NCBI GenBank assembly: GCA_965235635.1
Contig: CBDDYR010000003.1
Span: 120,582-184,581 of the forward strand
Reading direction: 5' to 3'
DNA length: 64,000 nucleotides
From: Fontibacterium meridianamericanum
Lineage (GTDB): Bacteria > Pseudomonadota > Alphaproteobacteria > Pelagibacterales > Pelagibacteraceae
The position numbers were made by a program, and so were the translations under genes. A model generated the notes under the pieces. The model had not been told where the DNA came from. It ran no database searches and saw only the letters and a list, made by a program, of their open reading frames with translations. This document shows positions 58,321 to 64,000 of this stretch, piece by piece; position 1 is the stretch's first letter; every line of letters starts with the position of its first letter.

Positions 58321-58843
58321 ATGAAGTTTTATACGAAAAAAGCCTTTACTCTGATCGAACTTTTAGTTGTCGTTGCAATTATTGGAATTTTAGCGGCAGT
58401 CGGCGTTGTTTCATTTAGTGGGTTTAGTGAAAGCGCTAAAGTTTCTAGCACAAAGTAATAATTATAATCTTGTTGTAAAGTTTGTTAAAACAGAGCACTT
58501 ACTAGATGCGATATTGGATCTATAAAAACTTTTAACGATTCTGTTTCATGTTCCACCTTGAATCCCTCAACAATCATTCCTGCAGTACAAGCTATAGTTA
58601 AATGATCAGGGAGGTTTTAAGACTTCTTATACTTTAAATAATACACTAGTTAGAAATACAGGATCGAGTAGTTCAGATTTGAACATTGGTGCTGTTTTTT
58701 TAAATGGAGGTTCTTTTGATACTTCTTTTAATCCTGGTTTTTTTCCATCCCTTACAGGAAATAGTTTTAGAGTTACAAGTTGTTTTAAGACTCCATGTAG
58801 TGATCAAAGTAATCAGTTACAAACAGTAATAAGTTTGCCTTGA
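58321..58843 (+). CDS. Type IV prepilin, cassette 11, frameshifted
   Basis: TKKAFTLIELLVVVAIIG then SFSGFSESAKVSST, nearly identical to cassette 1. After shifts come NLVVKFVKTEL, CDIGSIKTFNDSVSCS and GGFKTSYTLNNTLVRN, where the motif reads FKTSY. The end NSFRVTSCFKTPCSDQSNQ is close to that of cassette 10. The gene abuts cassette 10 directly. Confidence 0.75.
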
Positions 58844-59326
58844 AAAAAAATAACTTAGCTTTCAGCACTTATTGAACTTTTAGTTGTTGTAGCAATTATT
58901 GGTATTTTAGCTGCGATAGGACTTGTTACATTTAGTGGATTTACCGATGCTGCAAAAGCTAATGTAGTAAAAAGCAATCATAAAACAGTTGTTAATTTTA
59001 TCTCAGCTTCTTTAGGAAAATGTACTATTGGTGATGAATTAAAACTAAAGACCTGGACTACTTGGGGAACTTTTTTTGATACTGCAAACTTATGTAAAGC
59101 TTCTAATTCTGTTTTAGCATCAGGGTTTGTTAATCATTTTACTGTGATGAATTTTAAAAATCCTTATGTCAATATTAGTAATGTTTATAGCACTGTTATT
59201 GAAAATCCAACATCATGCCAAGATGTTGAACTTGGTTATGTCTGTATTATGGTTGGAGCAGCAAATATTAAAGTTCAAAGCCAATATAAAAATGGAGAAT
59301 ATGTTACTAATGAAATCCAAAGATAA
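58840..59326 (+). CDS. Type IV prepilin, cassette 12, frameshifted leader
   Basis: The start (TTG 58840) overlaps cassette 11. One shift in the leader, then TLIELLVVVAIIGILAAIGL and VTFSGFTDAAKANVVKSNHK run intact to the end. GKCTIGDELK and TVMNFKNPYVNISNVYS carry the shared layout. It ends QSQYKNGEYVTNEIQR. About 160 residues. Apart from the leader it is complete. Confidence 0.78.
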
Positions 59327-59830
59327 TTTTGGTTTTACGGTTTAATTGAGCTTCTAGTCGTTGTTGCTATTATTGGAATTTTATAGTGCAGCCGGAATAA
59401 TTGCTTGTAATGGCTGTTACTGCCAGTGCAAAAAAAAATGCAGTGAAAGCTAATTTTGCTTTGACAAATGATTGTATAAAAACCGAACTAATGAAATGAT
59501 GTCTAGTCGGTGTAAGCAGACGAGGAACTGGTAGCAGTATTATCGGACGCACGAGTATATATACATAGGACGAGCCCCTATATATATGCGCTTCACATGG
59601 CACCTGTCAAGCAGGGCCCTGAGGCCCTGCTTGAAAATAGTTCTTGACAAACCTATTTAGATGGTGTAGAATGGTTAAATACTGGAGCGAACAATTATGG
59701 ACTTAATGACTGCTCAATGAATAATGATTTCTTGCTTGAAGCTTGCCTTGAAGGTCCTTGTCGCCACGAGCATAATGGCTCTACCAGAGATGAAACATAT
59801 ACATTGTATGCAGAAATAGATTTATTTTAA
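59310..59830 (+). pseudogene. Type IV prepilin, cassette 13, broken and containing a GC-rich hairpin
   Basis: NFGF then LIELLVVVAIIGIL is recognisable, followed by AKKNAVKANFALTNDCIKTE and an early stop near 59500. Bases 59500-59640 are much richer in GC than their surroundings and do not encode pilin. Pilin-like coding returns after 59660 (GVEWLNTGANNYGLNDCSMN, EACLEGPCRHEHNG) to 59830. It looks like a cassette interrupted by a foreign segment. Confidence 0.6.
59608..59633. repeat. Perfect 11-bp GC-rich hairpin inside cassette 13
   Basis: CAAGCAGGGCC (59608-59618) and GGCCCTGCTTG (59623-59633) pair perfectly around CTGA. It is the strongest hairpin in the window. No T-run follows, so it is not an obvious terminator. 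It could be a transcription barrier or a remnant of an inserted element. Confidence 0.8.
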
Positions 59831-59960
59831 AAATAAATTTCTGAACCCATTATTCTGGGACCTGGCTTTGAAGCCTGTGTATGAGAAGGGGGTTTTATTT
59901 GTTAAATATTGTTATTATGGGCTTTTACAGATTGCTACTTCAATAAACTTTTAAATTAAT

Positions 59961-59992
59961 AATGGGCCTAGGGGGTAGGCCCATTATATTTT
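59961..59992. terminator. Strong terminator at the end of the pilus locus
   Basis: AATGGGCCTA (59961-59970) and TAGGCCCATT (59976-59985) pair perfectly with a GGGGG loop, followed by ATATTTTG. It lies between the convergent pilin array and EF-hand gene and can serve both strands. Confidence 0.88.
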
Positions 59993-59997
59993 GTTAA

Positions 59998-60251
59998 TTA
60001 ACTTTTCTTTGGTTCTTTTTTAAGATCTTTTTGTTGTTGATGTTCTAATTTTCGAGCTTGCCAATATGCCTTTCGTTCCTCTGGAGTAAGTTTACCATCT
60101 TTATTTGCATCCATTCGTGTGAACATTTCTTCAGCATGTTTTATATATTCAGCTTTAGTTACTGTTCTTTTTTCATCTTTATTCATTTCAGCAAAAGCTG
60201 ATGAATTAAGAAAGCAAATAGGAGGGTTCCTATTGTTATTATTTTTTTCAT
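59998..60251 (-). CDS. Exported EF-hand protein, one frameshift
   Basis: A leader (KKIITIGTLLFAFLI) from 60251 shifts frame near 60205 to SSAFAEMNKDEKR, a good signal-peptidase site. The mature part has FTRMDANKDGKLTPEERKAY, one complete EF-hand loop with Asp/Asn/Asp/Lys positions for calcium, and a charged tail. About 84 residues. The shorter 62-residue reading would lack the leader. Confidence 0.78.
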
Positions 60252-60398
60252 TTTACACTCTCAAATAATTCTTTTTTGAACTTGATACCATTCTTTTTTG
60301 GGTTAATTATAAGCATCATTGAGAAAAATTTGAATATATTAGTTAATTTTAAATAATTGATATTAAAAATAATTTTAAATAATTTTAATTAATCAATT

Positions 60399-60596
60399 AT
60401 GTCAAAAGAGTATTTAGGCTGGCGAGGGGTTATCAAGCTTGCAAAAGAACTTAAATATAGCTGGCAAGAGGCATGTGAAGTTTTATATAAAAAAAAAGTA
60501 AATCCTAAAACAACCTATGATCAAATCTTAATTTGCGCTCAAATTAAATATGAACTTGAATTTATTAAAGCTGGCGGATTTTTAAGAAATCAATAA
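60399..60596 (+). CDS. Small hypothetical protein (65 aa)
   Basis: Not recognised. It is basic and helical with a possible DNA-binding character: YLGWRGVIKLAKELKYSWQE, then VNPKTTYDQILIC and IKYELEFIKAG. The stop overlaps the next ATG (TAATG), so it is the first gene of a small operon. Intact frame. Confidence 0.62.
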   Translation: MSKEYLGWRGVIKLAKELKYSWQEACEVLYKKKVNPKTTYDQILICAQIKYELEFIKAGGFLRNQ

Positions 60597-60598
60597 TG

Positions 60599-60853
60599 AT
60601 GGTCAGAATTATAAAGCCTAATAAGTTTGAAAAAGAAATTCACTATATTGTAAGAGCTAATTTTTCAACTTTTAAAGAATTTTTAATCAAACGTTCTAAA
60701 CTTAAAATTAATACAAATTCTGATGTTTTTAGAGCCATTCGAGATATGTATGCTAAAAAGATGAAGCTCTATCCTGATAAAATTGAAAAAGCATTTAGTG
60801 AAATTTTACCTGCGCCACAGGTTGCGGCGCAATTGCAAAGAAATATTAAATAA
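60599..60853 (+). CDS. Small hypothetical protein (84 aa)
   Basis: Not recognised. It is Lys-rich: IIKPNKFEKEIHYIVRANF, FKEFLIKRSKLKINTNSDV and RDMYAKKMKLYPDKIEKAF. Either ATG 60596 or 60599 could start it; both overlap or abut the preceding stop. It is 36 bases before the next gene. The set looks like phage- or plasmid-type small genes, but there is no direct proof. Confidence 0.6.
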   Translation: MVRIIKPNKFEKEIHYIVRANFSTFKEFLIKRSKLKINTNSDVFRAIRDMYAKKMKLYPDKIEKAFSEILPAPQVAAQLQRNIK

Positions 60854-60889
60854 TCGATTATCTCCAAAAATAAATTACCGGAGAAAATC

Positions 60890-61420
60890 ATGAGTAAAAT
60901 AAATAGTGAAGTTAAAACAACCTCTATTAAAAGAATTAATGCAAATAGAGAGAATGCTAAAAAAAGCACAGGACCTAAAACTGCAAGTGGCAAATTTAGA
61001 TCTTGTCGAAACGCATTAAAACACGGCCTTGACTCCAGAAAACATTTAATTATTGGCGAAGATGTTAAAGAGTTTCAAGAGATGAAAGAGTCTTACATTA
61101 AAATGTTAGAGCCTTCGAATATTCTTGAAGTTGAAGACTGCATGCAGATTATTGCGATGAGTTGGAAAATTAGAAGATTTTCTGTGGTTGAAACAGGTCT
61201 TTATAATCAAGACATGATGCAACAATTAAAAAGCAGTACCAATGAACTTTCTGCAATTTTATTAAAACGACCTGATTTTGAAAGCGTTGCAAAGGAGCTT
61301 GATCAAGTTCCAGAACTGCAAGGTCTTTCATTTAGAAGAGATTGTAAGGAAGAAAATGCAAATATTAAACTTAATACGATGTATGTCAGATTAGTGATTG
61401 CTCGCAATAAGTTGACTTGA
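60890..61420 (+). CDS. Protein with N-terminal STGPKT-type motif (176 aa)
   Basis: Residues about 15-48 carry INANRENAKKSTGPKTASGK then SCRNALKHGL. This N-RxNAxxSTGP-GK-NAxxHG module is widespread in bacteria, phages and mobile elements, with no settled function. The rest is helical (VEDCMQIIAMSWKIRRFSVV, QDMMQQLKSSTNELSAILL). The usual position of such genes near phage or insertion elements hints at transfer. Confidence 0.75.
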   Translation: MSKINSEVKTTSIKRINANRENAKKSTGPKTASGKFRSCRNALKHGLDSRKHLIIGEDVKEFQEMKESYIKMLEPSNILEVEDCMQIIAMSWKIRRFSVVETGLYNQDMMQQLKSSTNELSAILLKRPDFESVAKELDQVPELQGLSFRRDCKEENANIKLNTMYVRLVIARNKLT

Positions 61421-61477
61421 GATTTATTTTGCAAGAAAAAATTGGAATAATAATAAAAAAATACATTAAGGAGATTT

Positions 61478-61645
61478 ATGAAAAAATTATATTTTAATGA
61501 GAGAGAAAAAAGGCTTTCCAAGTCGTTTTCTAATAAGAATGACTATTATAAAGACTGTTATTTAGGCGAAACGAAGCCAATATTAGATCGTAAAATCAAA
61601 GACTTAGAAAAAAGGATGATTGACGATTGTAAAGCTTCAACTTAA
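61478..61645 (+). CDS. Short hypothetical protein (55 aa)
   Basis: The ATG at 61478 follows a good AAGGAG site (61468-61473). The product KKLYFNEREKRLSKSFSNKN, then DYYKDCYLGETKPILD and a coiled end is highly charged. It overlaps the next gene by 26 bases. Not recognised. Confidence 0.55.
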   Translation: MKKLYFNEREKRLSKSFSNKNDYYKDCYLGETKPILDRKIKDLEKRMIDDCKAST

Positions 61646-61967
61646 ATTTTTAAAAAATAAAGAAGAAATAGAAAAGCTTCAGAGTTTTATTAATTCATTT
61701 GATGAGCCTAAAATTGTTTTGGAAAAAGAAATTATTCCAGAGACTAAAGTAATTGAGGAACAATTTGTTAAGAAAGTTGAAGTAAAGAAAAAAGAACCTT
61801 TTATCTTTAAAACAGAGCCTTATAGAAAAGATTACAGTCGATATGTTTATTGGTGCAATCCTTTTGAACCAATTAATAAAGGAAAACTTAGGAACCACAC
61901 AGGGTTGGCGAAAAGAAGAAAAGTTTCCAGTTTATTATTGAGGAATTTAAGAATCAGATTAAAGTGA
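61620..61967 (+). CDS. Hypothetical basic protein (115 aa)
   Basis: A TTG start within the preceding gene. The first half is a Lys/Glu coil (LKFLKNKEEIEKLQSFINS, VIEEQFVKKVEVKKK), the second half basic and aromatic (YRKDYSRYVYWCNPFEP, RRKVSSLLLRNLRIRL). Possibly nucleic-acid binding. Not recognised. Last gene of the small cluster before rmuC. Confidence 0.55.
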   Translation: MTIVKLQLKFLKNKEEIEKLQSFINSFDEPKIVLEKEIIPETKVIEEQFVKKVEVKKKEPFIFKTEPYRKDYSRYVYWCNPFEPINKGKLRNHTGLAKRRKVSSLLLRNLRIRLK

Positions 61968-62053
61968 CACTTACTAATAAAGCGAACTTTGTAATGGGAA
62001 GCTGTATTTAGTGAGTGTCCTTAATCTCTCTGTAATATTTTCCCTAAATTTTT

Positions 62054-62947
62054 ATGACTGAAATAGTAATTATTATTACCTGTGTGATTGTTGTTGCATT
62101 TGTTGCTTATAATTTTTTTAAAGGCAAAAATGTGGGTGATAATAATTTATTAAGTTCACAGCTTGCAGATTTAATTGTTCGTTTTTCTAAAGTAGAAGAA
62201 GCAACTAAAAATATTTCAAGCACACAAGCTTCAATTGATAATACCTTTAAAAGTTTTGAAGGGATGTTGAATGATCGGCAAGAACGTGGAGCTTTTTCAG
62301 AGATGGAACTTGAGAAATTATTAAGAGATCGACTACCATCGCAGTATTTAAAATTTCAACACACTTTAAGTAATAACAAGCGAGTGGATTGCTTAATTGA
62401 TTTAGGTGAAAATTCGCAGAAGATTGGAATCGATTCAAAGTTTGTTTTAGATAATTATAAATATCTTCGCTTAGCTAAAACAGAAGAGGAGATTAAAAAG
62501 TATAAGAAATTATTTGAAGACGATGTTGTAAATAACATTAAGAAGATCTCAAATGATTATATTATTAGTGGTGAGACGACTCCTCATGCCATTATGTTTA
62601 TACGATCAGAGGCAGTTTATCGTGAGATCAGCGATAGTAATTTAATTGTAAAAGGTTTGGAAAAGAACGTTTTAATTGTCTCGCCAAGTTTACTTTGGGG
62701 ATTGCTCAATACACTTCGCATGTTTTTAAAAGACTCTGAAATGAGCAAGAAAACCCAAGTGGTTATTAAGGAATTAGGAGTTATTGGTAAAGATATTGGA
62801 AGATTAGCTGAACGTGTTGCTGATGTTGAGAATAGATTTAATCAGGTTAGTGAGCAGTTTAGAGGCATTAAAGTTTCTGCAGATAAAATTCAAAGTCGAG
62901 CTGAAAAGATTCAACAATTAGAATCTAAAGATGAGATTACTAAATGA
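62054..62947 (+). CDS. rmuC: DNA recombination protein RmuC
   Basis: The 297-residue protein has an N-terminal membrane helix (VIIITCVIVVAFVAYNFF), a coiled region, then the RmuC nuclease-like domain. That domain has RGAFSEMELEKLLRDRLPS, RVDCLIDLGENSQKIGIDSK and TPHAIMFIRSEAVY. It is shorter than E. coli RmuC but typical of small alphaproteobacterial forms. RmuC limits inversions at short repeats. The stop overlaps the sbcB start (ATGA), linking two DNA-repair genes. Confidence 0.9.
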   Translation: MTEIVIIITCVIVVAFVAYNFFKGKNVGDNNLLSSQLADLIVRFSKVEEATKNISSTQASIDNTFKSFEGMLNDRQERGAFSEMELEKLLRDRLPSQYLKFQHTLSNNKRVDCLIDLGENSQKIGIDSKFVLDNYKYLRLAKTEEEIKKYKKLFEDDVVNNIKKISNDYIISGETTPHAIMFIRSEAVYREISDSNLIVKGLEKNVLIVSPSLLWGLLNTLRMFLKDSEMSKKTQVVIKELGVIGKDIGRLAERVADVENRFNQVSEQFRGIKVSADKIQSRAEKIQQLESKDEITK

Positions 62948-64000
62948 ACTACGTATTTTATGATTTTGAAACTTCAGGTCGATCCAGTTCTTGGGATCAG
63001 ATTATTGAAGTTGGGGCTATTTTAGTAAATGATGATTTTCAAGTTTTAGCAGATCCTTTAAATATTCGCTGCTCCTTAAAGCCAGGTCTTGTGCCAGAGC
63101 CTTATGCATTAATTGTAAATAATACGACACCACAAATTCTTCGTAAAACAAATTTATCTCATTATGGAATGATCTCGCAAATGCATGAGCAATTTTCTAA
63201 ATGGTCGCCTGCAGTTTTTGTTGGATATAATTCCATATCTTTTGATGAAGAATTTTTGCGCAAAAGCTTATTTAAAACTTTAAATGAACCTTATCTGACA
63301 CAGTACAGTGGAAATAAACGTGGAGATATTTTAGGACTCATTCGCACCGCACACTTGTATTACCCAGACTGCATCAAAACTCCTATGAGCGATAAAGGGA
63401 ATGCTGTTTTTAAATTAGATGAGTTGACCGAGATGAATGGCATTAAGCATGATCAGGCACACACTGCTTTATCGGATGTGATGGCAACGGTTGAGATTGC
63501 AAAAATAATTAAAGATAAAGCTCCCTCTGTTTGGAAGGCAAGTTTAATGACCACAAGCAAGACCGAGGTGAATAGTATTGTTGAGAAAGAAAAAGTATTT
63601 TGTGTGAATGAATATTTTTATGGAAAGGCTCGACCGTTTGTTGTCACTTTTGTTTGCTTTCATCCTAAATACAACTGGCCGCAGTGCTTTGATTTAAAGA
63701 GTGACCCAAGTATTTATTTAAATATGCCTTATGCACAGTTGAAAGAAGAGTTAAAGAAAAGTCCTAAAGTTATTCGAAGCATTAAGAATAATAAACATCC
63801 CGTGATCATGAGCCCAAACTATGCAAAAAACTTTGAAGGTTATAAGCAGCTAGGGGGTGAGAAATTATTAGAACGTGCAAATATGATTCAAAGCAATAAA
63901 GATTTTAAAGATAAAGTTGCTAAAATTTTAAGTGAAGAGGCGGATGAAAAAGAAGCTTTAGATTCACAAGTTGGTTTGATGGCAGAAGAGTCTATTTATG
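62944..64000 (+). CDS. sbcB: Exodeoxyribonuclease I, 3' end cut by window
   Basis: The frame is open from 62944 to the window end, 352 codons. The DEDDh exonuclease motifs are VFYDFETSG (Asp7, Glu9), VGYNSISFDEEFLR and HDQAHTALSDVMAT. The following text matches the ExoI SH3-like and helical parts (KARPFVVTFVCFHPKYNWPQ, FDLKSDPSIYLNM). It degrades single-stranded DNA 3' to 5' in mismatch repair and recombination. Co-transcribed with rmuC. Confidence 0.93.
   Translation, partial: MNYVFYDFETSGRSSSWDQIIEVGAILVNDDFQVLADPLNIRCSLKPGLVPEPYALIVNNTTPQILRKTNLSHYGMISQMHEQFSKWSPAVFVGYNSISFDEEFLRKSLFKTLNEPYLTQYSGNKRGDILGLIRTAHLYYPDCIKTPMSDKGNAVFKLDELTEMNGIKHDQAHTALSDVMATVEIAKIIKDKAPSVWKASLMTTSKTEVNSIVEKEKVFCVNEYFYGKARPFVVTFVCFHPKYNWPQCFDLKSDPSIYLNMPYAQLKEELKKSPKVIRSIKNNKHPVIMSPNYAKNFEGYKQLGGEKLLERANMIQSNKDFKDKVAKILSEEADEKEALDSQVGLMAEESIY

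Noticed and set aside
59370..59603. 77-codon minus-strand open frame in cassette 13
   Set aside because: It spans the junction of pilin coding and the GC-rich block, has no ribosome site and no recognisable domain.

Overview
This window is a chromosomal segment of an AT-rich Alphaproteobacterium, most likely Pelagibacterales (SAR11)-like. The evidence is the very low GC, short spacers, overlapping stop/start pairs, a GAAC-N7-GAAC LexA box of the alphaproteobacterial type upstream of umuDC, a ScfR-type regulator divergent from isocitrate lyase, and a MIP-channel plus arsenate-reductase pair like that of rhizobia. The class is fairly secure; the order is an inference. No rRNA, tRNA, CRISPR array, transposase or integrase was seen.

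Region 1 (1-8.5 kb) handles C2-C4 carbon and SOS repair. phaB, phaA, a crotonase and an alpha/beta hydrolase lie in a row. A ScfR-like regulator follows, divergent from a small ORF and aceA across a promoter packed with TTTACAA repeats. Then come umuD and umuC. Region 2 (8.5-36.2 kb) is a mosaic of single genes: two photolyase-family proteins, TerC, a SOUL protein, ChrA, an AqpS/ArsC pair, a D,D-endopeptidase, pyruvate kinase, an ATP-grasp ligase, asparaginase II, a class V aminotransferase, KatG, YciB, dienelactone hydrolases, an azoreductase and small secreted or membrane proteins. Three paralogous winged-helix-like proteins are scattered in it, two of them next to long poly-G tracts. A pseudoknot-rich putative RNA lies at about 30.69-30.89 kb.

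Region 3 (36.4-59.99 kb) is a complete type IVa/MSHA-like pilus locus. It has a PilM-PilN fusion, PilO, a PilP-like protein, a secretin, PilB, PilC, eight type IV prepilin genes in tandem, PilT, minor pilins (FimT/V/W/X type), PilY1, an opposing prepilin peptidase, then five more prepilin genes and a strong terminator. The 13 cassette pilins share almost the same N-terminal helix, and most share an F-K-N-P-Y motif near mid-protein. The rest of each protein diverges, so this looks like a pilin-diversification array. Region 4 (60-64 kb) has an EF-hand protein, a cluster of small unknown genes, rmuC and the 5' part of sbcB.

Many genes are split by single-base indels, often in short homopolymers, while full-length homology continues in another frame. 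Indels are rare in 1-11 kb and absent at 60.3-64 kb, but dense at 19-35 kb and in the pilus locus. Sequencing or consensus error is the simplest explanation for most of them, but real decay or phase variation cannot be excluded. Such genes are annotated over their full extent and marked as frameshifted.
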